NCBI GenBank assembly: GCA_900642245.1
Contig: CAAAJI010000054.1
Location: forward strand, 190,836 to 251,578
Direction of reading: 5' to 3'
DNA: 60,743 nt
Source: Fragilaria radians
Lineage: Eukaryota > Bacillariophyta > Fragilariophyceae > Fragilariales > Fragilariaceae
Shown one piece after another: positions 1 through 10,611 of the stretch (positions are counted from its first letter, which is position 1; each line of letters opens with the position of its first letter). The notes below the pieces were generated by a model, which worked only from the letters and a program-made list of their open reading frames with translations, did no database searches and had not been told where the DNA came from. The position numbers and the translations under genes are program-made.

Positions 1-3000
1 AACTATTACAGATTCTTAATATTAGCTAAGAATCTAGTCAGATTCACGATGGATGAATCTAAGTCGGGAATCTAAGACCACAAATCTAAAATCTTTGGTG
101 TTAAAACTAACACGTAAGCTTTAGAGACTACGTGGCCAAAGAAACACGTTGCAATTTGATTCACAAGAGATCTAAGATAGAAAGTAACTTTTAGATCATA
201 ATTTACAATTTGTATAAACTCTTAGAGCAGCTTAGAGCATATACTTCGATTGCTCACTTACATTATTTCCATATCTGGATGAGAATGCTTCATAAAATTA
301 AGCTTCATTCCAAGGTAGGTTGCTTCATTCCCTTTACTTTTCTGTTGATAGTACATCATGATGGAGGGATTTCATCAGTAACATCACATACCTCATTGGC
401 TTAAGCCTAACCTCTTCAGTCTAATTGAAAGATTATTTCTTAAATCTTAAGGGTGCTTCTCCGAGTATTTAGGAAACCCAGAGTGGCTTTCGTTTTTCCA
501 AATTCGCTTCTATAAAAGTATCATTAATAACTTGTAATCAATGGTTAAGTTGCTTAGAACATGGGTTATGATCTGACCATTTAGTCATCGCTGATTCCAT
601 ATCTTAAAGTAACACTTTCAGAATGTCTTTCAAATAGTGTCAATTTTACGCTCCATAACTTGCGACAGGAAATGGTTGTCTACAGATTCTAGTTTGTGAT
701 ACCCAAGGACTGTGATATCTTTGTTGCTTACCCTGACGCACTAGAGCTGTTAGAAGCCCTGGGAAAAGTTTATTTCCCTGATTTCACCCTATCCAAGACA
801 TTATCAACTTGGTTTTTAATGAGTCTTATGACTTCCTGCTCTTGGGCTCTGTCGCCTTTGGGATATTAGTCATCCCCTGAATTTATCCTTTCCTTTTAAT
901 GATATCAATACAGAGATTCTACTCAAAAAATTCCTCATATCTATATTCATTGAGAATACTCATAACTTTATTTATTCCATGAATTAAAGAATTATCATAT
1001 AATCCATAAGCAACGGTTGAAACTGTTGATTGTAGGTGAAAGTATGTTCTCAATTTAGTTATTCCTAGTATGCATGAGAGCTAGCTTTCCAAGCAGGATA
1101 TTTTTAAACAGTGACTCCCACTGTGCGGTCAATGCATACTAAACTAACACAAAAGTAACCATTAAGAAACCCGTTCTATAGTTTTAAGCTCAAACAAGAA
1201 GTATTCTTTTAGCTACGCAATAAAAGAAAACAAGGATCAAAAGATTAGATCTTGAAAGATAGATGAAACTAAAATTCAAGTCAAGTTCTCAAGCTAAATT
1301 CAATGACTGAAATGCAACACTTTCCCATGCGTACAAGAAACAAAAAAGTATCTGATTTTTTTGCTTATCAATTCATATGACATAGATCCTATTGCCAATT
1401 TGCAGATTTTTTGAAGGTTTGTCAATACTAGCGAAAAGTGAATTGCATTTCTTCCTTTAAGTTAATATTATTCCATTGGTAAAAACGGACAGGACCATAA
1501 ACCTTACAATGCAGTGCAGAAAGTAGGGCAAGGAAAAAAGGAAAGTGTTTCAAATCGATTTGCCACTTAAGGAATTGCTCAAGATATATAGAAAACAGGA
1601 GGTATTAAGTCCTAAGGCTAGACATTTACCATTGATTTTCTTAAGTTGCACTCAAAGTAATGCCTGGCAAAACCCAGATTGAAATTTCCTCTTTTCAAGA
1701 ACATCAGTGATCATCAAATAGTCTGGACCTATCTGAGTCCTTATGTGGGCTAACGTCTGCTATTGCTCTAGACTTATCTACTGGATAATACAGGATGGTG
1801 GTTCAAGAAACTTCAGGAATACTAATCCAGAGAATTGCCTTGGGGTACACACGATTACTAAGGCGAACTATGACTGCATAATGTAGTTCAAACATTTTCC
1901 AGACATTAACTATAATCATGTACATAAGCTGTCTTGAAAACGACATATTTCTTTGACGTTCTACATGCTTCGGTGGTATTTTTGTGAAGAGAACCTAAAG
2001 TAGTCAACAAGGCACTGGAAAAACGACACAACAGTCTTTCTTACTCATGAAGCAGCGAAAGAAGGTATTGAACCACACTAGACAAAGGTGCGTACTGTCT
2101 TAAGCATCTATGTTTAAACAAAAGTAAGATTAATTGTAGGGATGATCAAGTAGTATAAGTCCTTTTAAAGGCCTGCGCAGCCATATGAAAGTGATCTTCT
2201 AGAGGCCGTATTTTCGAAAGCAGTGGCATTGAAATGTATACTGTTAAATCAGAAGGCATGCTATAGTATCACTTATCAGATTCTAATGAGGTGCAACTTA
2301 TCTTAATGCATGAAAGGCGAAGCACAACTTACCAAAATATCTTCCATGGGACCTTCAAGCTTAACCAGGAAATACCACTCAATACATATTTTAATCTGGT
2401 GTAAGCCTTCCGAATATTGACCAAAAACATCTTTCCTTACATTACTCTTGCAGTCTTTCCTGTCATTTTATTGAATGAAACAAATTCTTGACTCTGAAGT
2501 AAGTAAATTAGTCACAGCTAAACTGTCACCTTATTTCAATTGATTAAAAGTTCAGGTGGGGATTCCGATTCCTTTTCTATCTTCGTAACATGAAGCATTT
2601 GAGTGGCGCTAACAATGACTTTTTTCAAAGCGTGCAGATTATAAAGTTGCAAATGGCAAAAGTTATCAATTACCTCTGAACTTGATTTTTTACAAAGCAA
2701 GAACTCAAGATTATGATATTTGAACAAAGATTAATGTAATTCACATGATCTGAGAGTTGTTATATCTGCTTTCCAACTAAAAGCAAGCATTGTATTCTAC
2801 GAAGCATGACATGAGGTATTGTTTATACGCCTGCCAATCTGACATAAGGGTTCAGTTACTGTTGCAATAAATGCTGCATATGAACCAAAATTTATCAATT
2901 TTTGAGCGAACAGCTAAACTCAAATGGTGTTATATTAAAATTGTATAAGGTATTTCGATAGAGTTTGAGGCAACTGATCTGAATGATTTTTCAATAGCAT

Positions 3001-3041
3001 GAAAGCGGCTATGAGCAGGAACGGTTTCATCGACTTAAAAG
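1..3041. other. Gene-poor interval with retroelement debris
   Basis: I see no intact gene here. The open frames are short and not protein-like, apart from two decayed stretches. One is a Ty3/gypsy reverse-transcriptase remnant near 1.69-1.93 kb (listed separately). The other, near 694-879 on the plus strand, is about 60 open codons reading like a real protein (VIPKDCDIFVAYPDALELLE...) but ending in a stop and belonging to no family I recognise. The rest is AT-rich sequence in which I see nothing. Confidence 0.5.
1690..1935 (+). mobile_element. Decayed Ty3/gypsy reverse transcriptase fragment
   Basis: The plus strand near 1720-1800 reads LCGLTSAIALDLSTG, which matches the ATALDLSMGYY block of Ty3/gypsy reverse transcriptases. 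It is followed, in shifted frames, by LPWGTHDY near 1838 (family LPWGKYEY) and SSNIFQT near 1890 (family SPDIFQ). The order and spacing are right for the palm region, but stops and frameshifts interrupt it, so it is a dead fragment. No LTRs or other pol domains were found next to it. The family call rests on these short motifs and would need a translated search. Confidence 0.55.
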
Positions 3042-4922
3042 CTACTTGACTACAACAGCCTTATTGGCAACTGCAACCTTCTGAATGGATTCCCATTTCG
3101 CAGTGACCGCCTCTAATTTACGCTTCGCTTCTTCTTCTTCTCTGAAATATGCGGCAGTGCATTTATCATAGAGAACTAAATCGTATTCCATGTACATTTT
3201 CAAAACGTTTTGAGCCAAGCCTTCGACAGTGGCATTCCAGTGACCTGAGGAGTTCTTATAGAGAGGACCGTAAATTATGGGGAGAACTGTTTGTGCGTTT
3301 AACCGAGATAGACACCCAGAATTCACGAGATGCTCGTTGTTCCACAAGAACAAGGCGCGCTCAACAACCTGAAAATGATCAGAGTCAAGGCAGCGGGCCA
3401 GGTTTGTAAAAAGCATGTTGCTAACTTGCGCAAGCTGATCTGCTCCAACAAGCTCAAGAATTTCTTCAAGTTCGTTCAAAAACATGACTTGCTTATTGCT
3501 ACAACTCCATGGCCAGCATTTAAAAAACCCATTTAAAATTGGAGTTGCAGTGTCAGCATCCTTTTCCACGTATTGAATAATACAATAGGAAAGTTGCTGA
3601 TGGTATAGTGCCACACACTTGGGTTTATGAAGAGGAATGAGAGCTCGTACCAAGAATTGCAGATGCTCTTTCTTCAAAGGGATTGCAAAGCCATTAATAA
3701 TTGAACCTAGGATTTCCAAGAGTTCTCCGATTCCGTTGTGCCGTTCTGTTTCATAAATGAATCTGTAGAAGACATTTGAAATTGCCCTTCGAATGAAGGA
3801 GCGGTGAGACATAAATTTCCCATAAATTCTGTGAAGGATTGTTTTGAGATAATCACGCTCACGAGGATCTTCAGAGTCGAAGAGCTCAACCAGCTGTAAA
3901 CAGAATTTTTGATCAACGTATTTCTTGGCAGCCTTGGCATTGACTTCTGATGATACAATGAATCGAAGGAAAAATTCATAGGCAACTTGGAGGTGTGGCC
4001 AAGCTGGTTCAAGAACAGGCTCGTCTTCTTCGGGGTCAAAATCCTCCGTCGCGGGAGGTAGGGCGCGACAAACGTTGGCTGAGATACAAGCCATTAGATC
4101 CCCCATAACACTTTCGGTAAAAATCTTCTGACCTGTTGGTGTATTGACGTAATCCACTAGTTCCAGAAGTGTCTGCCGTTTCATATCTTTTCCCCTTTTA
4201 TCTGCACCAGGGTCATCGAAAGAGAATATTACTGAACAAAGCTTTAGCTTAAGAATGAACAACTCTTCACGCTTAGCTGGAGGGGCATCTCTAAGAGCAG
4301 AGAGTTCCTTCAGAGCAGTTCGATCTACTCCTGGTACTTGAACAGAAACTTTCTCATTGTCATCATTTGGTACAGGCATTCGAGGCGGCGGAGGTCGAGA
4401 AACAGGTTGCGAAGGAACTACCGTTTTTTGAGGAATTTGAGGAGCAACTACTGCGGGAGCTGGGGCTGGAGCCGCTGCAGCTGGAGGACGACGTATCCCG
4501 CGAGTCGCTTGTTTAACGACAGGGGCAGGAGCAGGAGGGGGTTGCTCATCCTGAGGTGAGAGTCAGAAAATAGAGGGTAAGGAAGTTGTTGGCATTTAGG
4601 AATTGGAACAGATCTCAAGTTTTCACGTAACCACTGCATCAACCATTAACGCAGTGTCAACAAACTGCGTTCAAAGTTCATCAATACTTTAGCCTTTTTC
4701 CAAGCGATCCCTAATCTCTTATCACTTGAAACTAGACAGCAGACGACACAACTGCCAAGATAGTGCCGAAACAAAAAAGATCAACGCAAGTAGGATTTAA
4801 CAAATACGGGAATGAAGAATCCAGAATATTCGTCAAGGCAACTGAATTTCTCTTGGCGTGGTGTAGTCAAGATGGAAACCTACCTTTTTCTTGCTACCGC
4901 CCTTCTTGAGATTCAATCTCAT
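3042..4922 (-). CDS. PP2A B56 (B') regulatory subunit
   Basis: This is a regulatory B' subunit of protein phosphatase 2A, which directs the catalytic/scaffold core to its substrates. The long second exon (3042-4550) carries the B56 HEAT-like alpha-solenoid, with signature stretches such as GKFMSHRSFIRRAI, FYRFIYETERHNGIGELLE and the LNGFFKCWPWSCSNKQ loop, and ends in a basic coiled tail. Before the solenoid is a Pro/Ala-rich disordered stretch of about 60 residues (PPPAPAPVVKQ...). That stretch opens at a 3' splice site (ACCTCAG at 4551). I join it in phase 0 to a 13-codon first exon at 4884-4922 (MRLNLKKGGSKKK), whose donor is GTAGGT; the intron is 333 nt, the longest inferred here. The product is 515 aa, normal for the family. 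An internal Met at 4379 could be an alternative start. The family call is secure; exon 1 is inferred from splice signals. Confidence 0.9.
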
Positions 4923-7900
4923 CTTTATCAAAGAATTAATTGTGAATGTGATATGAAGCACTTAGATGAAGTATACAGGAGAGAGCTGATGCTAAAGAAA
5001 CGAGAACGAGGACGGGTTAAATACTGTGAGAAATGGACGTAGCGGAACGTGTACAATGCCAGTCAAATGAATATGGCTTTAAAAGACACTAGAATTTTGA
5101 GTAACTTCAAATCTTACGGGAACCAAATAGTGGAAACGAAACATATGGTAGAAAATGTGCTCCTACATCGAATTGTAAGTAAACTCTAGCAAAAATAATG
5201 TCTCGAGTATTCTACTATCTCCTCCTACTGAATTACTGTTATACCTCATATCATCGTTTAGAACTACCAGTAGGGACAAAGGCATAGCTGCCACAGGAAT
5301 GAAAATGAGGCAACAAGAAACCAACTAGGATTTTTGCTTATCACCTTTTTTGGACAGCAACAATTTCCTTTTACACATCATGAATTTACAATATTTGGAT
5401 TTTGATTTTTTCGATTGTAGCAGCAGATGCCTTCTGCACTAAACTTTGTATTCTTGAATCCTTAGTATACTCTCTACCAAGAGAAATTTGGTTGAATTTA
5501 TTGTGATTAACAAGCGCTACATATTCAGAATAATCATTCAAGGAGCAAGGCAATTATTACTTTTGCGAGCCTACAAATTGTAGGAAGTCAGACAACCCAT
5601 TTGATCGCTATTTAAGTTGCTTAGGAAGCGGACATGATCTTACAAGTCATTTATGGTCATCCCACTAAAAGAGCAAACCTTGATTAATTCATGAAATTGC
5701 TGTAATTTCATCTTATCAGACTCTCATCGTCTACGACAGCGGGACAATGTGCTGTAAGCTCCTCTTCACAATAGATGTAACTGATTATTTTGATATTTCT
5801 AACTCCAGCTTATGGCTGCTAATAGGCATTTTTTTGCTCGCGTAGTCAATATACGCCGCCACGTGTTCACAGTTTGATGGGTCATTTTCAAATGCGTTCC
5901 TTACAGCTTATTGAATGTACCTTCTTAATGGCGTTCCTATCACGCACCGTTCAATTATAGTGTCACTTTCCATGGAGGTTCACAAGGTGTTTCTCATGCA
6001 TTTCTTTGTTCACATCTTAGTAAATGTAGTCATCATCCATGTTCATTCTAAAAAAAGGATCATGATTAATGATTATCCGCTGGATCTCTCCATTAATTGA
6101 AAATTTAGCAAGAATTAAAAAAAGGCTATTCGACACATTTGTGGGTCAGTATAGAAGATATCCTTTACCGTAAATATGGAGAATTAAAATATTCCATGTG
6201 TTCACACATCTATTCACTGAAAAATTCATTATCCATTTTATTTCCTGGAAAATTTGGATCGTAATCAATAGTGTTTCATCAGACAGATATAGTGATGATG
6301 ACATATCACTCGGAAACTGAACTCATGTTTAATATTTTTAAGGCTGATGCAACAAAGTTCCCTTCTATTATGCCTAGCTTTCATTTCATAAAGGTTTGAT
6401 CACTATTCTACTTGACTGACTTTTATCGAATCTGGTTAATTGAATCCGTGATTTAGAGCATTTGGTTTTCGAAAAAGAGGCAAGTGGTAGCAATGGTTAA
6501 TTAAGCGTATATATATTTTTCTCCTTAGAGACTCAGATAATTTCTATTTGGGAAATATGCATGAAGATATGTATAACAAGACACAGGAAGACGAGATATT
6601 TCTTAAGACCAGGAATACATACTGAAGAGCCATAATTGAAATGATTCTGTCACTCACATGAAAAGGCAGCAGTGGAAAAGTAGGATTAAAATGTCAAAAG
6701 AATGACAAGGTAAAGACTGCTTTAAAACTATATTTCAGCACTTAGTTGGGAAAGGTTCATACTGGATGCCTTCTCCTATATTACATTTCATGACGAGATA
6801 AAAACATAATTAGGAGCAGTGGATGCACCATGACTAAAGATCATGATCTGGATAACTTTGCCACTATTTGTAAGCCACACAGAGAGATGAAATCGAAAGA
6901 TAGGAACTTTCTCATTCATCATCGTTTGTTTTATTCCTTTGATGTTGGATAATATTGGGACTAGAGATAGCTGTCCCATTACTGTCAATAGGGATGAAGG
7001 TCTTTCTGATGAATTGTTTTCTGAGATGTGATGCCGAGTAAATTGATGGAAAATTATGTCAAAGTTATGCTTCCTTTAGTCCAATTTGTATCCGACCTTT
7101 CAAGCAACTGTACACCATTTATCAATAAAACATTGAATTAGTCAAGTAATCTTTGTTGCATACAAAACAAAAATTCATTTTAGTAAGTGTGTAAGGTTCT
7201 GAAGGCGAAAACAAAGAGGAAAGCCTAAGGCTAAGTAAAGCTACATAAGCATGTATTTAAATTTTTTGCCTTAAGTGAGATTTTTTTCTATTATTTTTAC
7301 TCCCTTAAGGAATCAACAATCATTAAAATCATTCAGGCAGATGCTTGATTGACATCAATTAACTGTCAAATATTAATATATATAAAATATTTTATGGAAT
7401 AAAAGAAATTACTACTTGGTGTTAGAGCAAGTAAGATAGCTTACTGCCTACAACGCTCTCAATTAGGGAAATCTACAATACAATGTAAAAATTGCGAATC
7501 CAAGTGTAAACGAAAAATATAACCTCTAGGTTTTCATATGTAGCGATTTTTAAACATTTTAATCCATTATTATTGACTCATCCTGGTGTCTTATCTAGTT
7601 ATGTGGCAACAATACTTTCTTTAATTCCCAAACAAAAAAAGGATGCACCAGGCCAAAATTGATTTCCTGCTCATCGCAACACCGACAGAAAGTTCAGGTG
7701 CTTACTTTTTAGAAGACTTCCGAATGCTTTTATAGAGTTTTTGTTGTTGCACTTTCTGGTGGAAAAACTATAGAACCGATAAAAACATCAGATCCTTTCC
7801 CTTTCAATTATTCATGATACAATATTAAATGTAAACGATTTAATAATTTTTTATTGCAAGTATCGTTTCCAATGTTGCGTCATGTACCAAATGGAGGGAT

Positions 7901-7949
7901 AAAATACGAATGGTAGTCTTCTACAACTGCTGAATCCAAATCCAATGAC
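4923..7949. other. Intergenic, no gene seen
   Basis: About 3 kb of AT-rich sequence between the 5' end of the PP2A B56 gene and the 3' end of the EMC10 gene. Open frames are under 80 codons, with no recognisable motif, signal peptide or domain. I see no tRNA-like fold and no clear retroelement motif. The proximal few hundred bases should hold the PP2A gene promoter. Confidence 0.4.
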
Positions 7950-8804
7950 CTAACCCCGCTTTCCTCGTCTCACCTTGTCATCCACAGGTTCCGCACGTGT
8001 TTTTTCAGAGCGAGCAGCAGCACTCTCTCCCGAACCTTCAGTAGACCCTGCCGGATTACGTGGGACCTCTTCGTTGCCACTAGTGAGCGACATGATAACT
8101 AAAGGTAAGATGATATACCAATATTTCATTAAGAATCCTTTCGATCCTGCATCTTCTGGTTTGTAACCTGGGATATCTTTTGCACCTTGAGATCTAGGGA
8201 AGAATTTTAACCCGATAGGAGGCTTTGTCTGCGGGAGGATTGTTGGTATCGTCATTCCCTGTGTTGCTGTTTCGAAAGTAATTTTGGATAGAAATTTGGG
8301 AATCTCTTCGAGGGTCGGTAAGCTTTGACATTTTGGCGCCAGCGGGGACACGAGCGGAATATACGAAAGAGATATGACATTTGCTTCAGAATTCAGTGTC
8401 AAAATAAATTCATCCCTTTCAAAATACGTGAGTTTTTGTTTAGTAGTTTCCTAATGAATGAACTTGCAATGCAGGTACCAATAAACAACCTACCTGAAAT
8501 TAGCACGTCGAACTTGACAGGCGGGGACACTCGCTAAAATTTGGTTTGAAGCTTCTCCGTCAACTATCAGCTTAACTTGATAGAGTCCTTCGTTCAGAAC
8601 GTTTAATTTTTCCACATCAGCCAATGCATCATCCAAGTTGGAAACATTTATTTCAACTTCGCCAGAATCATTTAATCTCAATTCAATTGATCCCCTTTCT
8701 GTATATGATAATCCTGAATCAAACGAATGTAGTAGCCTCCAAGACTTGTTAGCATTGCTGAAATGCAGCAACAGCGCAATACCAAGAAAGACTTTACGTA
8801 TCAT
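7950..8804 (-). CDS. ER membrane complex subunit 10 (EMC10)
   Basis: EMC10 is a lumen-facing subunit of the ER membrane protein complex, which inserts transmembrane segments into the ER. There are two exons, 8494-8804 and 7950-8415, joined across a 78-nt GT-AG intron (8416-8493). The junction restores ...RANFRDEFILTLNS... in frame, giving 258 aa. The protein starts with a signal peptide (MIRKVFLGIALLLHFSNA). The lumenal beta-rich domain matches the family in order: LLHSFDSG, ERGSIELRL, GLYQVKLIV and SVPACQV. Near the C-terminus lies one membrane helix (MKYWYIILPLVIMSL), preceded by a Pro-rich linker, the usual EMC10 layout. The C-terminal tail is Glu/Ser-rich and basic at the very end. The next genes on the same strand (thioredoxin-like, sulfotransferase) also act in the secretory pathway. 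Confidence 0.85.
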
Positions 8805-9059
8805 TCTTATGTACTGTATTTATGAACACCCACGCTGTAAATGTGGTTTGGTTTTATGGCTTACAGTGGATGCTACAAAACCAGTAATCGTCGTTATAAA
8901 AGCCAGATACATGACGTCACCAGCATGTTTACTATCAACATCTTACTTTCTTAACTTTTTCCAAACCTAATCAATTACAAAAAAATATTTCAAATCAGCA
9001 ATTCAAATAGATTTAAATGTACCGCTGTCTACTTGCCATTACAACCAGAGTAGTTCTTC

Positions 9060-9710
9060 TTAGCATTTGAAGTTGAAAGTCACTCCTTTTGGTGTGTTTA
9101 GTACGAAGTCATTGACCTTTACTTTTCTTTCCAAAAATGCATGTTCATGATAGTGCATCCAACTAAAAAGTCCATCTTCTACTCTAATTCCATACATTCT
9201 CCAACATAAAGTGGATCACTAACCTGAAAAATGCACGGTTCAATTTTATCACTTCCAACACAAGATTCCTGTTTCATGACGCAATGCTGTTACACATTCG
9301 TAAGCCATTTAGTTTGACTTTGTGAAATAAAACGGGATGCAGATGACATCTTAAATGGTACGGGTTTCCTGGCAATGGCAAGAAGATCAATGCATTGCTG
9401 GACAAATTCCAATAGGAACTGAGATGGATTTCTACCTTAGAATTCTGAGGTGTTCCAACCTTGCTTTGCCTTTATTGCATCACTATACATCCTTAATACC
9501 TTGCAGAAACTCGCATGCATATTATTAATTCCAATGCTCTTAGTAACAGCACCAGAAGGTCTTGTGTAATGTAGTTTGACAGATCCGCTGTGATGAATTC
9601 TGATCGAAACAATTTCTTCCCAATGTGCATGCCAAAGTTTGCTTGGGCTTTCAACCAAACAGTGGGGGAATTCAAGAAAATCCCAAGTCTTTCTTTTCTA
9701 CAATGTAGGG
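9060..9710 (-). pseudogene. Decayed or unresolved coding region
   Basis: On the minus strand one reading frame runs from about 9700 to 9200 with only a few breaks. It reads WDFLEFPHCLVESPSKLWHA..., HWEEIVSIRIHHSGSVKLHY, a TAA at about 9437, QFLLEFVQQCIDLLAIA, a second TAA, then CIFQVSDPLYVGECMELE. It then shifts frame to GIRVEDGLFSWMHYHEHAF...FNFKC and stops. Amino-acid make-up is protein-like throughout, about 200 codons, yet I found no splice sites that remove the stops at a sensible intron length. It could be a pseudogene fragment of a larger protein or a gene with unusual introns. A good acceptor (TCCCTACATTGTAG) lies just upstream of the first segment. I do not recognise the family. It lies between EMC10 and the thioredoxin-like gene. 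Confidence 0.4.
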
Positions 9711-9918
9711 AGAAAATTTGCATCAGCACATTTTACAAGTTGACAAAGCAAGAATTAAATGTCAGTCATTGAAGTGTAGAGTGAATTAGGAACAATAATC
9801 AAGGAAATTAACAGAAATTTACTAAAGAGTATGTTCCATTCCATTGAAGGAATATTTCTCATTTGAAGCGCTACAGTAATTCACTATATTAAATAGTAAA
9901 GTTCTAACTGGAAATGCT

Positions 9919-10611
9919 TTATTCTTTTTTCGAATGCTGAGACGACGGAAGAAAGCACATAGCAACGAGACCCACGAGAAGACCAAAAAACATAATGATT
10001 AGTATTGTCATGGCCCAAGCAACTGTACCTCCACGGCCCATCGCTAGATTGTAAAACTCGCGAACGCCAGATATGACATCTTGCGCATACGCTTCCAAAC
10101 TAGACATTGGCTTGGGGATGGGACCTCCCATCATCGTTAAACTATCTTGCAATAGAAACTTTTTTAAGGCATCGAAAGTACGAGCACCCTTAAAACGATA
10201 TATTTGTCCGCGATGCAAGTATAACATTATCGGAAAGCCTCTGATGTCGAACCGAGATGCAGTTAGTCGGTTGGACGGAGCATCCAATGTAGCCAAAATG
10301 ATCCCCTTTTCTGCAATCTCGCTATCTTCTCCTAACTGGTCAAAGATCGGCCGAACTTTGGCACAGTGGGCACACTTTTCGGCTTTGAAAAGAACGAACC
10401 AACTACCAGTAGTCATGCCTGTGGATGCCTAATTGTACAGAACGAGGGTTTGAGAACTTTCATCACCATAAATATACATTTCATTTCAGTCGTTGGGTAA
10501 TACCTGTGTTTGATGCTCAAACGTTGCATCCGTCAGTTCTACTACATCCGCAAAGCATATTGGAAGTAAAAGGACATAATAAATAATGCTAAGTAATCTT
10601 TTGCCATTCAT
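9919..10611 (-). CDS. Membrane-anchored ER thioredoxin/PDI-like protein
   Basis: This is a predicted ER oxidoreductase of the TMX/PDI type. Exon 1 (10504-10611) encodes a signal peptide (MNGKRLLSIIYYVLLLPICFA) and the start of the thioredoxin fold (DVVELTDATFEHQTQ). Exon 2 (9919-10428) follows a 75-nt GT-AG intron (10429-10503) and continues ASTGMTTGSWFVLFKAEKC. The product is 205 aa with a single thioredoxin domain. The active site is CAHC at about residues 55-58 rather than the usual CGHC. The cis-Pro loop is present (RGFPIMLYL, about residues 95-103). A membrane helix (AMTILIIMFFGLLVGLVAM) sits near the C-terminus, followed by a short tail ending SKKE, which resembles but does not exactly match a KKxx ER-retrieval signal. 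The single-domain, single-anchor layout fits a TMX-like enzyme. The substrate is unknown. Confidence 0.85.

Noticed and set aside
4338..4559. Arg-rich plus-strand frame
   Set aside because: It is antisense to the Pro/Ala-rich leader of the PP2A B56 exon; its composition is a by-product of that sequence.
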